This document shows, piece after piece, positions 49,613 through 60,620 of a DNA stretch of 64,000 nucleotides. Source of the DNA: Algimonas arctica (lineage in GTDB: Bacteria > Pseudomonadota > Alphaproteobacteria > Caulobacterales > Maricaulaceae); assembly GCF_014652695.1 (NCBI RefSeq), contig NZ_BMZH01000012.1, positions 1 through 64,000 of the forward strand, in the 5' to 3' direction. The position numbers and the translations under genes are program-made. The stretch's first letter is position 1, and the number at the start of each line of letters is the position of its first letter. The notes beneath the pieces were generated by a model. The model made no database searches and was not told where the DNA came from. It saw only the letters and a list, made by a program, of their open reading frames with translations.

Positions 49613-50707
49613 ATGCTCTATGAATGGCTCGCGCCGTTGAGCGAAGATTATCAGGTCTTCAACCTATTGAATTACATCACATTTCGTGTTGGCGGGGCGC
49701 TGATGACAGCGATGATTGTCGCCTTTATTTTGGGCCCGCGCATGATCGATTGGTTGCGCGCCAAACAAGGTAAGGGCCAACCCATCCGTGAGGACGGCCC
49801 GCAAAGCCATATCATCGCCAAGGCTGGAACACCGACCATGGGCGGTCTGATGATCCTACTGCCTGTTGTGATCTCGACCTTGCTCTGGGGCGATCTGAAA
49901 AGCCCATTTCTGTGGACCGTGTTTTTCGTCACGGTCAGCTTTGGCGCAATTGGGTTTTACGATGATTTCTTGAAAGTGAGCCGTCAGAGCCACCGCGGTT
50001 TCTCAGGTAAAATCCGTCTGGTCTTAGAAGTCGCGATTGCGGCGATTGCTGTCTGGCTATTGTCAGGCGCGATGCCGGCTGAAGGTGGGTTCGACACCGG
50101 GTTAGCTATTCCATTTTTCAAAGATTTTTGGATCAATTTGGGCGTCTTTTTCATCCCGTTTGGCTGCCTTGTTATTGTGGGGAGCGCCAATGCCGTCAAC
50201 CTGACCGACGGGTTGGACGGATTGGCAATCGTGCCAGTCATGATTGCGGCGATGGCCTTGGCTTTCATTGCCTATCTCGTTGGGAACGCTATTTTCTCAA
50301 ACTATCTCGGCGTTCCAAATGTGCCAGGAAGTGCGGAAATTACGATTTTCTTGGGCGCCATCATCGGCGCGTCACTCGGCTTTCTCTGGTTTAATGCGCC
50401 ACCGGCCATGATTTTCATGGGCGATACGGGCAGCTTGGCTTTGGGCGGCGCGCTCGGCACGACGGCCGTCGCCATTAAACACGAGGTCGTTCTGGCGATC
50501 ATTGGCGGTCTGTTTGTGCTCGAAGCCGTCTCAGTGATCGTTCAAGTCGCGTCGTTCAAGCTCACCGGCAAACGCGTGTTCCGTATGGCCCCGATCCATC
50601 ACCATTTTGAACAAAAGGGATGGGCAGAGCCGACGATTGTCATCCGTTTCTGGATCATTGCGATCATTCTGGCCCTCATCGGTCTATCTACGTTGAAGTT
50701 GCGATGA
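49613..50707 (+). CDS. mraY: Phospho-MurNAc-pentapeptide transferase MraY
   Basis: The inner-membrane enzyme that transfers phospho-MurNAc-pentapeptide onto undecaprenyl phosphate to make lipid I (364 residues). About ten membrane segments are visible. Catalytic and substrate motifs are [44 protein letters not shown] and the histidine-rich APIHHHFE. The stop overlaps the murD start in ATGA (50704). Confidence 0.97.
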   Translation: MLYEWLAPLSEDYQVFNLLNYITFRVGGALMTAMIVAFILGPRMIDWLRAKQGKGQPIREDGPQSHIIAKAGTPTMGGLMILLPVVISTLLWGDLKSPFLWTVFFVTVSFGAIGFYDDFLKVSRQSHRGFSGKIRLVLEVAIAAIAVWLLSGAMPAEGGFDTGLAIPFFKDFWINLGVFFIPFGCLVIVGSANAVNLTDGLDGLAIVPVMIAAMALAFIAYLVGNAIFSNYLGVPNVPGSAEITIFLGAIIGASLGFLWFNAPPAMIFMGDTGSLALGGALGTTAVAIKHEVVLAIIGGLFVLEAVSVIVQVASFKLTGKRVFRMAPIHHHFEQKGWAEPTIVIRFWIIAIILALIGLSTLKLR

Positions 50708-52158
50708 TCAAAGCCACCACATTTAAAGGACGGCGTGTTGCCGTATTCGGCCTCGGCCGAACTGGCGTGTCTGCTGCGCTATCGCTGCAAGCGGGCGGGG
50801 CTGACGTCTGGGCGTGGGATGACCGCGAGGATGCGCGCAATGACGCGAAGGCGGATGGGGTCTCGATCCACGATCTGACGAATATTGACTGGTCGACAGT
50901 GGATGAATTCGTACTCTCGCCGGGTGTGCCGCACTCTCTCCCTAAACCGCATTGGACAGCGCTCGCGGCCATCGCCGCCAGTGTGCCGATCATTTGCGAT
51001 ATAGAAATTATGGCGCGCGAAATTAACGCGCGCCCAGTCGGTGACCGGCCAAAAGTCATTGCCATCACCGGGACGAATGGGAAATCAACAACAACGGCAT
51101 TGATCGGTCATATTCTTAAAGCCTTGGGTAAAGACGCACAGATTGGTGGCAATATTGGGCGCGGCGTTTTGGATCTCGATCGCATGCATGCCGGAACGCA
51201 TTATGTGATTGAGCTGTCATCTTACCAACTGGAGCGCACACAAAGTTTGCGTGCCAATGCGGCGGTTTTTCTGAACCTTAGTCCCGACCATCTTGATCGT
51301 CACGGCACAATGGAAGCCTACGGTGAAGCCAAGCAGGTTATCTTCAATAACCAAACATCGGATGATACCGTCGTCATTGGTGTGGATGATGCATACGGCA
51401 AAGCTCTGACGACGGACTTGAAAGCGCGCAATGGGCGTCGGATTGTCCCGATTTCTGCGCAACGCGCGCTTGGTCATGGCGTCTGCGCTTTGGGTGGACA
51501 GCTGGTGGACCGGACGGGCCGGAATGGCCGGGTTGTCTGTGACCTAACACAGGCGAAAGCACTGGAAGGTGCACATAATGCTCAGAATGCCGCCGCCGCC
51601 TATTCGGCAGTCTCCAGCCTCGGCATTGAAGCGCGGTTTATCGGTGAAGCTATTCTGAGCTTCCCCGGACTTGCGCACCGGATGGAAACCATCGGGTCTA
51701 TTGGGCCCGTTCGTTTCGTCAATGATAGCAAAGCCACCAATGCCGAAGCGGTGCGTCAGGCCTTGGGCAGTTATGAAAATATTTTCTGGATCGCGGGTGG
51801 CGTGGCCAAAGACGGTGGGATCGAGCCGTTGATGGATTTAAAAGATCGTATTCGCAAAGCTTACTTAATCGGTGAAGCCGCCCATGATTTTGCGGCAACG
51901 CTGGATATTGTCTCGGTTGAAAACAAGGTTTCGGGCGCGCTTAAGATGGCGCTGCTTTGCGCGACTCATGATGCGTTGGCATCGGGCATTAAAAATCCCA
52001 TTGTGCTGCTCTCACCTGCCTGCGCCAGTTTTGACCAGTTCAAGAATTTCGAGGTTCGCGGAGATGTCTTCCGGGATGAAGTCAATCAGCTCATTGATAT
52101 GTTCGCCTCCGCGGCCGCTAAGAATAACGCCCCTCGACACACAGGGTCGGTCGCATGA
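50704..52158 (+). CDS. murD: UDP-MurNAc-L-Ala D-glutamate ligase MurD
   Basis: The Mur ligase adding D-glutamate, second residue of the stem peptide (484 residues). It opens with a Rossmann-like [14 protein letters not shown], has the ATP loop [16 protein letters not shown] near residue 122, LSSYQLERT, and [14 protein letters not shown] in the middle/C-terminal part. I chose ATG 50704, which overlaps the mraY stop; upstream in-frame candidates lie inside mraY. The stop overlaps ftsW. Length is slightly above the usual because of loops near residue 110. Confidence 0.95.
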   Translation: MIKATTFKGRRVAVFGLGRTGVSAALSLQAGGADVWAWDDREDARNDAKADGVSIHDLTNIDWSTVDEFVLSPGVPHSLPKPHWTALAAIAASVPIICDIEIMAREINARPVGDRPKVIAITGTNGKSTTTALIGHILKALGKDAQIGGNIGRGVLDLDRMHAGTHYVIELSSYQLERTQSLRANAAVFLNLSPDHLDRHGTMEAYGEAKQVIFNNQTSDDTVVIGVDDAYGKALTTDLKARNGRRIVPISAQRALGHGVCALGGQLVDRTGRNGRVVCDLTQAKALEGAHNAQNAAAAYSAVSSLGIEARFIGEAILSFPGLAHRMETIGSIGPVRFVNDSKATNAEAVRQALGSYENIFWIAGGVAKDGGIEPLMDLKDRIRKAYLIGEAAHDFAATLDIVSVENKVSGALKMALLCATHDALASGIKNPIVLLSPACASFDQFKNFEVRGDVFRDEVNQLIDMFASAAAKNNAPRHTGSVA

Positions 52159-53303
52159 AGTTGGCCATCATGCCGACAACGCTGACCTCCCGGTCGCGGC
52201 GCTTTCTTCTGACGGAATGGTGGCGGTCGATTGACCAACTCACCTTGATGTTGCTTCTGTGTTTACTTTGTGCGGGATTAGTTTTGTCCATGGCCGCGTC
52301 CCCCGCAGCGTCGCATCGCTTGGGTATTCAATCGCCATTTTTCTTCCTGTTTCGCCACGCCGTCTTTGCGATCGTGGGATTTTCAGGCGCGGTGGCCGTG
52401 TCGCTGTTCAACCCCACGGGCGCGCGGCGTATTGGCGTTTTGGCATTGATTGGTGCCATTGTCGTCATGATGGCGCTACCAACGATTGGGTATGAAGTGA
52501 AAGGGGCCGTGCGGTGGGTCAAGCTTGGCCCATTCTCCTTGCAACCCTCGGAATTCGCCAAACCCGCCTTCATTGTCTTTGCCGCTTGGATGTTTTCTGC
52601 GGCAAAACGGGACCCAAATGTTCCCGCTGTTTTGATTGTTCTGGGTGTCTATGCCGCTTTAATTTTACTGCTCATCACGCAACCGGATTTTGGCCAATCG
52701 TTCTTGCTGACTCTATGTTTTGCTGCGGTCTTTTTCTTTGCTGGCATGTCGCTAGGCTGGCTGATTGTCATGTTGGGCGTGACGATGCTGGGGGCGTTTG
52801 GGGCCTATTTAGCCCTGCCGCATGTGCGGGCGCGGGTCTCGACATTCTTGTCGCCAGATCGATCCGATTCCTATCAGACGGACCGGGCCTTAGAGGCCAT
52901 CGCGGGTGGGGGGTTCTTTGGTCGCGGACCGGGTGAGGGCGCCGTGAAATATTCGCTACCGGACGGGCATACAGATTTTATCTTTGCCGTCTCCGTCGAG
53001 GAATTCGGGTTTTTGATTAGTGCTCTGCTGATTGTACTGATTGCGGCTTTTGTCGTGCGCGCTTTTTCCAATGCGCTGCGACTCAATGATCAATTCTGCC
53101 AACTGGCAACAGCGGGCCTCGCCACATTAATCGGTATGCAGGCGATCATCAATTTGTTCGTCAATCTGAACATGGCCCCAAGCAAAGGCATGACCCTGCC
53201 GTTCATCTCTTACGGCGGGTCATCGATGTTATCGCTCTGCTTTACGGCGGGGCTGATCCTCGCATTCACGCGCCGCCGCCCCGGCGCTTATCGGACGAAC
53301 TGA
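52155..53303 (+). CDS. ftsW: Septal peptidoglycan glycosyltransferase FtsW
   Basis: A SEDS-family polytopic membrane protein (382 residues, about ten membrane segments) that polymerises lipid II at the septum with FtsI. Recognisable features are KGAVRWVKLGPFSLQPSEFAK, FLSPDRSDSYQTDRAL, GRGPGEGAVKYSLPDGHTDF and the terminal NMAPSKGMTLPFISYGGSS; the catalytic aspartate falls in the region after HTDFIF. The start overlaps murD (ATGA), and murG begins 2 bases after the stop. Confidence 0.96.
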   Translation: MKLAIMPTTLTSRSRRFLLTEWWRSIDQLTLMLLLCLLCAGLVLSMAASPAASHRLGIQSPFFFLFRHAVFAIVGFSGAVAVSLFNPTGARRIGVLALIGAIVVMMALPTIGYEVKGAVRWVKLGPFSLQPSEFAKPAFIVFAAWMFSAAKRDPNVPAVLIVLGVYAALILLLITQPDFGQSFLLTLCFAAVFFFAGMSLGWLIVMLGVTMLGAFGAYLALPHVRARVSTFLSPDRSDSYQTDRALEAIAGGGFFGRGPGEGAVKYSLPDGHTDFIFAVSVEEFGFLISALLIVLIAAFVVRAFSNALRLNDQFCQLATAGLATLIGMQAIINLFVNLNMAPSKGMTLPFISYGGSSMLSLCFTAGLILAFTRRRPGAYRTN

Positions 53304-53305
53304 TT

Positions 53306-54376
53306 ATGCGTGCCTTGCTCGCAGCCGGCGGGACCGGCGGCCATATGTTTCCTGCTCAGTCACTGTCAGAGGAACTGACGCGCCTCGGCTGGGAGTGCGC
53401 GATGATTACCGATGCGCGCGGGCGCAAACATGCCGGACGGATCAAAGCAGACCCGATTATTGAGGTCAAAGCCGCCTCTATATCCCCACGCCATCCAATC
53501 AAAGCCGTCCGCGGGACCTGGCAATTGGCTCAAGGTGTGCGGCAATCCAAAGCCTTTATGCGGGCGTGGAAACCGGATGTAGTCATCGGTTTCGGTGGCT
53601 ATCCAAGTTTCCCGGCCCTGCGCGCCGCAGAGAGACTCGGCATTGCGCGCGTAATCCATGAGCAGAACGCCGTGCTGGGTCGGGTGAACCGCGTGTTTGC
53701 GAAGAAGGCGACTGTGGTCGCGAGTGGGTTTGCGGATTTAGCGAAACTCCCAGACGGCTCAAATCACCAGTTTATTGGTAATCCAATGCGGGACGCAATT
53801 TTAAAGGCGTCAAATAAGAGCGTCTCAGGCCCAGGAATAAATCTCGTCATTGTTGGCGGATCGCTTGGGGCGAACATCATTTCCGACGTCGTGCCTCAAG
53901 CTGTGGCGGCGCTCCCGGCCGAAATTCGAAAAATGATGACTGTGACGCAACAGACAACGAAAACCCATCTCGACGCAGCGCAAAAACAATATGCTGACGC
54001 GGGCGTTGCGGCAACTTTGGACACGTTTTTCTCGGATATCGAAGTTCACCTCGCCAAAGCCGACCTCATTATTGCGCGCGCGGGCGCGTCATCTGTCTCT
54101 GAAATCGCACTGATGGGAAAGCCCTCGATCCTTGTCCCGCTCGGCATTGCGATGGATGATCATCAAACCGCCAACGCAAAGGCGCTGGAACGCCTCGATG
54201 CCGCCAAAATTGTGCCTGAATCTGACTTCACCGTGGACCGACTGACACAGGTGTTGACGGAGATATTGAATGACACAGACTGGCTTGACCGCGCGGGTCG
54301 AAATGCGTCTAAGCTTGCCCGTCCAGACGCGTCGCGCGACTTGGCCGCGCTCGTCGTCTCAGCAGCTGGAAAATAA
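53306..54376 (+). CDS. murG: UDP-GlcNAc transferase MurG
   Basis: The membrane-associated GT-B glycosyltransferase converting lipid I to lipid II (356 residues). It has the N-terminal G loop [15 protein letters not shown], the second G loop [10 protein letters not shown] near residue 182, the [14 protein letters not shown] segment, and the UDP-GlcNAc binding [22 protein letters not shown] in the C-terminal half. It is followed almost immediately by murC, whose GTG start overlaps nothing but lies 1 base after the stop. Confidence 0.96.
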   Translation: MRALLAAGGTGGHMFPAQSLSEELTRLGWECAMITDARGRKHAGRIKADPIIEVKAASISPRHPIKAVRGTWQLAQGVRQSKAFMRAWKPDVVIGFGGYPSFPALRAAERLGIARVIHEQNAVLGRVNRVFAKKATVVASGFADLAKLPDGSNHQFIGNPMRDAILKASNKSVSGPGINLVIVGGSLGANIISDVVPQAVAALPAEIRKMMTVTQQTTKTHLDAAQKQYADAGVAATLDTFFSDIEVHLAKADLIIARAGASSVSEIALMGKPSILVPLGIAMDDHQTANAKALERLDAAKIVPESDFTVDRLTQVLTEILNDTDWLDRAGRNASKLARPDASRDLAALVVSAAGK

Positions 54377-54377
54377 T

Positions 54378-55799
54378 GTGACAGATATGTCTCCTAAGAA
54401 CCTTGCGACCAAAGTCCCCTTCGATATGGGACCGATCCATTTTGTCGGAATCGGCGGGATCGGCATGAGCGGGATTGCCGAAGTCATGCTTAACCTTGGC
54501 TATGCCGTGCAAGGGTCCGATATGCGCGAGAGCGCGATTACAGAGCGGCTTAAAGCCCTCGGCGCAACAATTTTTGTGGGTCAAAAAGCCGAACAAGTCG
54601 TTGGCGCAGGCGCCATCGTCATGAGCAGCGCCATTAAACAGGACAATCCCGAATTAGTCGAAGCCCGCGCCCGTGCCATTCCAGTTGTGCGCCGCGCCGA
54701 AATGCTGGCGGAATTGATGCGCCTGAAATGGACCGTCGCTGTCGGCGGGACGCACGGTAAGACGACAACGACAACGATGATTGCGGCCCTGCTCGAAGGT
54801 GGTGGACTTGATCCGACAGTCATCAACGGCGGCATCATCAACGCTTATGGTTCCAACGCCAAATTGGGCTTGGGGAAATGGATGGTGGTGGAAGCGGACG
54901 AGAGCGATGGCTCTTTCCTCAAGCTGCTGCCGACAGTCGCTGTGGTCACCAATATCGATCCTGAACATATGGAACATTACGGTGAATTCGACACGCTTCG
55001 CGCCGCCTTTGACACATTTGTCGAAAACCTGCCGTTCTATGGCTTTGCGGTTCTGTGTACGGATCACCCTGAAGTGCAATCGCTCGTTGCCCGTGTCTCG
55101 GACCGCCGGATCATTACCTACGGTTTTAACCCGCAGGCCGACGTGCGCGCGGTTGATCTGAAACTGGAATCAACGGGAACGCGCTTTGATGTAGTATTTA
55201 GAGGTGAGGGCGGCGAAACACGGTGGCGTGATTTATTCCTGCCGATGGCCGGAAAGCACAATACGCAAAATGTCCTGTCCGCGATTGCTGTGGCCCGAGA
55301 ATTAGGCATGGATGAAGACGCGGTTCGCAAAGCGCTGACTGAATTTGGGGGCGTCAAACGTCGCTTTACGCCTGTCGGCAATTGGAATGGCGTCACGGTT
55401 ATTGATGATTATGGCCATCACCCGGTCGAGATATCCGCTGTTCTCCAAGCCGCGCGGCAAGTCTGTGATGGGCGCGTCCATGCGGTGATGCAGCCGCACC
55501 GCTATTCACGACTGCGCGATCTTTTCGAAGACTTCTCAACCTGTTTCAACGATGCCGACACCGTTCGGATCGCCGATGTTTTCGCCGCCGGAGAAGCCCC
55601 TATTGACGGGGTTTCCGCGCCTGCATTGGTCGAAAGCCTTCGCAGCCACGGGCACCGCGAAGTGTCCCTGACAACCAAAGCCTCGCTGGCGGCGGATTTG
55701 AAAGACGATCTTGCTCCGGGCGATTTAATCGTTTGTCTCGGCGCCGGTGACATTACCTATTGGGCCGCGGGTCTGGCTGCGGCGCTCGACACGGTATGA
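54378..55799 (+). CDS. murC: UDP-MurNAc L-alanine ligase MurC
   Basis: The first Mur ligase, adding L-alanine to UDP-MurNAc (473 residues from this start). It has the Rossmann-like [18 protein letters not shown] near residue 20, the ATP loop [13 protein letters not shown] near residue 121, [12 protein letters not shown] and the C-terminal [12 protein letters not shown] and [10 protein letters not shown]. Start choice: GTG 54378 has GGAAA 5 bases upstream, while ATG 54387 would shorten the protein by three residues; both remain possible. The frame is open further upstream, but only inside murG. The stop overlaps murB. Confidence 0.95.
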   Translation: MTDMSPKNLATKVPFDMGPIHFVGIGGIGMSGIAEVMLNLGYAVQGSDMRESAITERLKALGATIFVGQKAEQVVGAGAIVMSSAIKQDNPELVEARARAIPVVRRAEMLAELMRLKWTVAVGGTHGKTTTTTMIAALLEGGGLDPTVINGGIINAYGSNAKLGLGKWMVVEADESDGSFLKLLPTVAVVTNIDPEHMEHYGEFDTLRAAFDTFVENLPFYGFAVLCTDHPEVQSLVARVSDRRIITYGFNPQADVRAVDLKLESTGTRFDVVFRGEGGETRWRDLFLPMAGKHNTQNVLSAIAVARELGMDEDAVRKALTEFGGVKRRFTPVGNWNGVTVIDDYGHHPVEISAVLQAARQVCDGRVHAVMQPHRYSRLRDLFEDFSTCFNDADTVRIADVFAAGEAPIDGVSAPALVESLRSHGHREVSLTTKASLAADLKDDLAPGDLIVCLGAGDITYWAAGLAAALDTV

Positions 55800-56692
55800 G
55801 CCTGATTGATCAGATGCCGCGTGTGCGGGGCTCTTTGAAAGCCAACGTCCCGCTTGCGCCCTATAGCTGGTTACGGGTGGGCGGTCCGGCGGATGTGTTT
55901 TTCATGCCGAAGGACGAAGCAGATTTGGCGCTGTTTTTATCGTCCATCGATCCCGCAATCCCTGTCACAGTTTTAGGGGTCGCATCGAATACGCTAGTTA
56001 GAGATGGCGGGATCGATGGCATTGTTATTCGATTGGGGCCCGCTTTTGGAACAGTAGAAACAGAGGGACTTCGCCTCACGGCCGGGGCAGCCGCTTTAGA
56101 CGCGCGGGTCGCGAAGACCGCCGCCGCCGCTGGCATCGCTGGGCTTGAATTTTACGCTGGCGTTCCCGGCACGATTGGCGGTGCACTGCGGATGAACGCG
56201 GGCTGTTACGGGACAGAGACGAGAGATGTTTTGGTCGATGTCGTGGCCATTGACCGGCGGGGCCGGCGGGTCGTTTTGTCTAATAAGGATATGCACTATA
56301 CTTATCGCAAAAGCGGGGCGTCGCCCGACCTGATTTTCACATCGGCGACATTCGAAGGCACGGCTGATAAGCCTGCGGCCATCAAAGCTCGGATGGACGA
56401 CATCACGAGTAAACGCGAAGGTTCGCAACCTATTCGGTCCAAAACGGGCGGGTCTACTTTTAAAAACCCAGACGGTCACTCGGCGTGGAAAGTCATTGAT
56501 GCTGCCGGGATGCGCGGCTTTCGCGTCGGTGGCGCGCAAATGAGCGAACAACATTGTAATTTTATGATCAATGCAGACAATGCAACGGCGGCGGACCTCG
56601 AAACACTGGGCGAAACTGTGCGGGCGAAGGTCTTTGAGACACAGGGCATTTCCCTTGATTGGGAAGTGCGCCGGATTGGACGGTCCCGATGA
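55796..56692 (+). CDS. murB: UDP-N-acetylenolpyruvoylglucosamine reductase MurB
   Basis: An FAD enzyme that reduces UDP-GlcNAc-enolpyruvate to UDP-MurNAc (298 residues). FAD-binding motifs are [14 protein letters not shown] near residue 60 and [19 protein letters not shown] near residue 123. The tyrosine of YRKS and the serine/glutamate region [11 protein letters not shown] and [10 protein letters not shown] complete the active site, fitting type I/II enzymes. Start overlaps murC (ATGA) and stop overlaps ddl (ATGA). Confidence 0.96.
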   Translation: MSLIDQMPRVRGSLKANVPLAPYSWLRVGGPADVFFMPKDEADLALFLSSIDPAIPVTVLGVASNTLVRDGGIDGIVIRLGPAFGTVETEGLRLTAGAAALDARVAKTAAAAGIAGLEFYAGVPGTIGGALRMNAGCYGTETRDVLVDVVAIDRRGRRVVLSNKDMHYTYRKSGASPDLIFTSATFEGTADKPAAIKARMDDITSKREGSQPIRSKTGGSTFKNPDGHSAWKVIDAAGMRGFRVGGAQMSEQHCNFMINADNATAADLETLGETVRAKVFETQGISLDWEVRRIGRSR

Positions 56693-57678
56693 AAGTCGCA
56701 GTTCTAAAAGGTGGGATTTCTGCAGAGCGCGAGGTCAGCCTTGTGAGTGGTGCGGCCTGTGCCGCGGCTTTACGCGGGGAAGGTTATACGGTCGTTGAAA
56801 TCGACGCGCATCCCGACACGATTGTGGCAGATTTAAAGCGCGTTGCGCCGGATGTTGTGTTCAATGGTCTGCACGGCGACTGGGGCGAAGACGGTGAAGT
56901 CCAAGGCATCTTAGAGCAGTTACAGCTGCCCTATACGCATTCGGGCGTTGCGGCCTCAAAGCTGGCGATGAACAAGGCTTGGGCTAAGGACATCTTTGCT
57001 TTGCATGGAGTGACAGTGCCACAGGGCCGGGTGGAGACACGCGCCAGAATTGGGGCCGGAGGCATCCTGCCAACGCCGTATGTGGTCAAACCAAATGGAT
57101 CAGGCAGTTCAGCTTCTGTCTATATTGTGACTGAAGAAACACCGGCGCTGCTTGCGACAATGCGAGATGATGAAGGTTTGGGCGATGCGCCCGTGATCGA
57201 GCCCTTCATACCAGGCCGCGAACTGACCGTGTCCGTGATCGGTGGTAAGGCCTTGTGCGTGACTGAAATCGTGCCGCAAGGAGAATGGTATGATTATGAG
57301 GCGAAATATGTCGCCGGTGGCTCGCGCCATATCGTCAATGTGCCTTTGCCAGAGGGTGTGACGGAACTCGCTTTACGCAATGCAGAAATCGCGCACCGCG
57401 CGCTGGGATGTAGCGGTGTTACCCGGGCTGACTTCCGTCTGAATGATACGAACTGGTCAAATAGCGCAGATAAAAACCAATCAGAAATGGATGTGGTAAA
57501 TGGATTGGTAATGCTTGAGGTCAATACTCAGCCGGGAATGACTCCGACGTCGTTGGTGCCCGAACAATGTCAAAGCCACGGAATGAGCTTTGGGGCACTC
57601 TGTCGGTGGATGGTTGAGGATGCAACATGGCCAAGAACGCCAAAAAACCAACAAAAGTTAGACGCGTTAGCCCCTTAA
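56689..57678 (+). CDS. ddl: D-alanine--D-alanine ligase
   Basis: An ATP-grasp enzyme making D-Ala-D-Ala for MurF (329 residues). Motifs are [17 protein letters not shown] at the start, [16 protein letters not shown] near residue 63, [18 protein letters not shown], and the metal-binding [14 protein letters not shown] near the end. ATG 56689 is chosen because it overlaps the murB stop and begins the family-typical MKVAVLKGG. An insertion rich in serine, asparagine and lysine ([14 protein letters not shown]) just before the metal-binding strand is unusual. The last 52 bases overlap the start of ftsQ in another frame. Confidence 0.95.
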   Translation: MKVAVLKGGISAEREVSLVSGAACAAALRGEGYTVVEIDAHPDTIVADLKRVAPDVVFNGLHGDWGEDGEVQGILEQLQLPYTHSGVAASKLAMNKAWAKDIFALHGVTVPQGRVETRARIGAGGILPTPYVVKPNGSGSSASVYIVTEETPALLATMRDDEGLGDAPVIEPFIPGRELTVSVIGGKALCVTEIVPQGEWYDYEAKYVAGGSRHIVNVPLPEGVTELALRNAEIAHRALGCSGVTRADFRLNDTNWSNSADKNQSEMDVVNGLVMLEVNTQPGMTPTSLVPEQCQSHGMSFGALCRWMVEDATWPRTPKNQQKLDALAP

Positions 57679-58502
57679 AGCCGGGCTTGAGCGGCGCTTC
57701 ACGCTTGGTCCAATCTCGCGTACACGCCGGCATGCGTGCGGCCACACTGTCGCGCTCATCCATGCTGCGCTTTAGTGCTTCTGTTCTGTTCGTATTTTTC
57801 GCCTTGGCTTTCGTCGCGCTATGGCTTGGCGGTCATCTGTCTGTCGTGCGTGACAATGTCGACGCTTTTAAACGCAACCAATTGATGGCCATGGGATTCA
57901 CGGTCGAACGGATTGATGTGACGGGCGAGGGACGGTTGAACGAAGCGGATGTGCGCGCGGCCGTCGGGATTTATGAAGGGGATTACTTCTTTGGCGCAGA
58001 TTTACGCCGCGCTCAGAGCAATACAGAGAGCTTGCCGTGGGTTGACCGGGCCGTCGTTCGACGCCTTTGGCCCAACCGCATTGTTGTGCAGCTGGTCGAA
58101 ACGGCGCCTTACGCGCTCTATCAAAAAGATGGCCAGCTCCACCTAACAGCCTATGACGGTGAAATCATCGCCCCCTACGATCCTGAAGCCGGTGACCTTC
58201 CGTCGGATTTACGCCTCTTTATCGGCGACGATGCGGCGCAGCATGCGCAATCGATCAGCGAGACCTTGCAACATCACCCGGCCGTCTGGGCGGATACGGA
58301 TGTTCTGACGCGTTATCCATCGGGACGATGGGATGTGACGTTCCGGGATGGCCGTGTCTTACGTCTGCCTCTGACGGACTTGGACGCGGCATTGCGCCGT
58401 TTTGTAGCCCTCAAGACTCACACAACCACGCGTTATGCGATCGTCGATTTGCGTCTGGCGGATCGAATGACGCTCACCCCTGCATATCCGATTGACGCGT
58501 GA
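57627..58502 (+). CDS. ftsQ: Cell division protein FtsQ
   Basis: A bitopic inner-membrane divisome scaffold (291 residues). A basic cytoplasmic tail (about 50 residues) precedes the membrane segment near 51-70 (VLFVFFALAFVALWLGG), a POTRA domain beginning FTVERIDVTGEGRLNEADV and the FtsQ domain with LPWVDRAVVRRLWPNRIVV. ATG 57627 has GAGG 8-11 bases upstream, inside ddl, giving a 52-base overlap with ddl, longer than the 4-base overlaps elsewhere in the operon. The ftsA GTG overlaps its stop. Confidence 0.93.
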   Translation: MAKNAKKPTKVRRVSPLKPGLSGASRLVQSRVHAGMRAATLSRSSMLRFSASVLFVFFALAFVALWLGGHLSVVRDNVDAFKRNQLMAMGFTVERIDVTGEGRLNEADVRAAVGIYEGDYFFGADLRRAQSNTESLPWVDRAVVRRLWPNRIVVQLVETAPYALYQKDGQLHLTAYDGEIIAPYDPEAGDLPSDLRLFIGDDAAQHAQSISETLQHHPAVWADTDVLTRYPSGRWDVTFRDGRVLRLPLTDLDAALRRFVALKTHTTTRYAIVDLRLADRMTLTPAYPIDA

Positions 58503-59758
58503 ACGCGCGTAGCTCCGACACGGTTTGCGTTATCGACATCGGGTCGAGCAAAGTCGTCTGCCTGATTGGTCGGCGTGACCCTGCGTTGGGCGTCCGTTTA
58601 CTCGGGAGCGGGACCGCCGTGAGCCGGGGCGTCAAAGGGGGCGCTGTTGTTGATCTTGATGCGGCCGAACAAGGTATTCGCCAAGCCGTCGAAAAAGCTG
58701 AGCGTGCGGCAGGCGTGTCGGTTCACGGTGTTATCGTGAATGTCGGCCTCCGATCTTTATCTTCGCGGCATTTGCGCGTTCAAACTGAATTTGCCTCCGG
58801 GGCCATTGCAGACCGGGATTTAAAACGTGTCATTGGCTCGTCCTTGTCAGAACTTTCTGAGCCTGATTATGCGATCCTGCACGCGATTCCGCGTGATTGG
58901 GAAGTGGACGGCGAAACGGGTATTCGCGATCCGCGCGGTATGTTCGGACAGCGCCTTGGTGTGGACATGCATTTCGTGACCGCTGGGATCGGCCCTTTGC
59001 GAAATCTCGCCCATTGTATCGAGCGCTGCCATCTCAGCCTGCGTAGTGTTGCGGTGAGTCCCTATGCGGCGGCGCAGTCCGTTCTCACAGAAGATGAGCG
59101 GGATTTGGGTGTGACGCTGATTGATTTGGGCGCAGGCCTGACAACGGTGGCTGTCTTTCGCGATAATACGCTCATCCATGTCGATGCGCTGGGTGTCGGT
59201 GGCCGCAACGTTACGGCAGACATTGCGCACGGGTTGAACACACCGTTGGAAGCGGCGGAACGGATCAAACTCTTTTATGGATCTGCGCTCCACGGCGCGC
59301 GCGATGAGTTTGAACAAATTCCTTGCCCGCCTGTTGGCGCGATGGATGAGCTGCAACATGCACCGCGATCACGCCTCACATCAATCATTCGCGCACGAAC
59401 CGAAGAGACAATGAAACTCGTCCAAAATCGGCTCATTGATGCGGGTCTTGATATTTACTCGGGTCGTCAGATCGTTCTGACGGGCGGTGCCGCGCAACTT
59501 TCGGGTCTGCGGGAACTGACGGAACTGGTGTTTAATAAAAGTGTACGGATCGGCTCACCCCACGGTGTCTTTGGCTTGTCAGACGCACAAGACGGACCGG
59601 ATTTCGCCGTGGCCGCAGGATTGCTCCGGCACGCGTTTGAACAGACGGGAGAGGCGGTTTCCGGCCCCCCTGACTTGTCTGGCCGTCGCTACCAAAACTC
59701 CCGATACACCGGGAACGCCTTGATGCGATCAGTGCAATGGTTGCGGGAAAATTTCTAA
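58499..59758 (+). CDS. ftsA: Cell division protein FtsA
   Basis: The actin-like protein that tethers FtsZ filaments to the membrane and recruits the divisome (419 residues, normal). ATP-binding motifs are VCVIDIGSSKVVCLIG near residue 9, VTLIDLGAGLTTVAVF near residue 202 and VLTGGAAQLSGLREL near residue 326. The membrane-targeting amphipathic helix closes the protein (MRSVQWLRENF). GTG 58499 overlaps the ftsQ stop (GTGA). ftsZ, normally next, is not present in the following sequence, so FtsZ must be encoded elsewhere. Confidence 0.96.
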   Translation: MNARSSDTVCVIDIGSSKVVCLIGRRDPALGVRLLGSGTAVSRGVKGGAVVDLDAAEQGIRQAVEKAERAAGVSVHGVIVNVGLRSLSSRHLRVQTEFASGAIADRDLKRVIGSSLSELSEPDYAILHAIPRDWEVDGETGIRDPRGMFGQRLGVDMHFVTAGIGPLRNLAHCIERCHLSLRSVAVSPYAAAQSVLTEDERDLGVTLIDLGAGLTTVAVFRDNTLIHVDALGVGGRNVTADIAHGLNTPLEAAERIKLFYGSALHGARDEFEQIPCPPVGAMDELQHAPRSRLTSIIRARTEETMKLVQNRLIDAGLDIYSGRQIVLTGGAAQLSGLRELTELVFNKSVRIGSPHGVFGLSDAQDGPDFAVAAGLLRHAFEQTGEAVSGPPDLSGRRYQNSRYTGNALMRSVQWLRENF

Positions 59759-59789
59759 TCTGACTCAACCAAACGACACAGAGCTGCCG

Positions 59790-60620
59790 TTGATCCTTTG
59801 GCTGCAGGACAAACGAGACGACTGGCGACACCGCTTTGTGCGGGGGCCTTATACGCGGGCATTCTTTGAATTTGTTAGTTTCGGCGTCAAACAGGCCTGG
59901 GCCTGCCTCTTTGGCGGGTTGATGCTGGGCTTACTGCTTGGAACGTATCTGTTCTATCCTGAGACCGCCGCCCTTGCGCGCTATGACTTCATCACGATTG
60001 TTGCGGTTTTAATCCAATTAGGGATGCTTCTGTTCCGGTTGGAAACTTGGGACGAAGCCAAAGTTATATTTATTTTCCATGCGGTAGGGACGGTTATGGA
60101 ACTGTTTAAGACGCAGGTGGGAAGTTGGACCTATCCAGAACCCGCGATGTTGCGGATTATGGAGGTCCCTCTGTTTACGGGCTTTATGTATGCCTGCGTC
60201 GGGAGTTATATTGCCCGGGTCTGGCGGTTGTTCGATTTCCAATTCATCCGATTTCCACCGCTGTGGGCGCAGGCATGGTTGGCCGTCGCGATTTACGTAA
60301 ATTTTTTCACGCACCATTATTTTATGGATGTCCGCATTCTGCTCTTCGGGATTGCGGCTCTCCTTTATGGACCATCAATCATCCGGTTTCGTCCGGATTT
60401 TACGTATCGATGGATGCCGCTACTGCTGGGATTGTTGCTGGTTGCGCTGTTCATCTGGTTTGCTGAAAACATCGCGACATTTGCCCGCGCTTGGACGTGC
60501 CCAAGCCAAGAAACAGGCTGGCATCTTGTCAGCTTTGAAAAGTTTGGATCATGGTTCTTGCTGATGATTATCAGCTTCGTTCTAGTTGCGGCTGTTCAGT
60601 TTCGGTCAAAGCCCGAATGA
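59790..60620 (+). CDS. DUF817 family integral membrane protein
   Basis: A 276-residue protein with about seven to eight membrane segments. Family features are FGVKQAWACLFGGLMLG, RYDFITIVAVLIQ, LFKTQVGSWTYPEPA, FTGFMYACVGSYIAR and the NFFTHHYFMDVR segment with its histidine pair. Function is unknown. It occupies the place where ftsZ would be expected after ftsA, starts at TTG 59790 (no ATG precedes the first membrane segment), and lies 31 bases after the ftsA stop with no obvious terminator, so it is probably transcribed with the dcw operon. Its end overlaps the convergent mipA-like gene by 15 bases. Confidence 0.88.
   Translation: MILWLQDKRDDWRHRFVRGPYTRAFFEFVSFGVKQAWACLFGGLMLGLLLGTYLFYPETAALARYDFITIVAVLIQLGMLLFRLETWDEAKVIFIFHAVGTVMELFKTQVGSWTYPEPAMLRIMEVPLFTGFMYACVGSYIARVWRLFDFQFIRFPPLWAQAWLAVAIYVNFFTHHYFMDVRILLFGIAALLYGPSIIRFRPDFTYRWMPLLLGLLLVALFIWFAENIATFARAWTCPSQETGWHLVSFEKFGSWFLLMIISFVLVAAVQFRSKPE

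Noticed and set aside
54270-54377. Longer MurC start inside murG
   Set aside because: The added residues are an out-of-frame reading of murG and do not resemble MurC; GTG 54378 or ATG 54387 fit the operon spacing.
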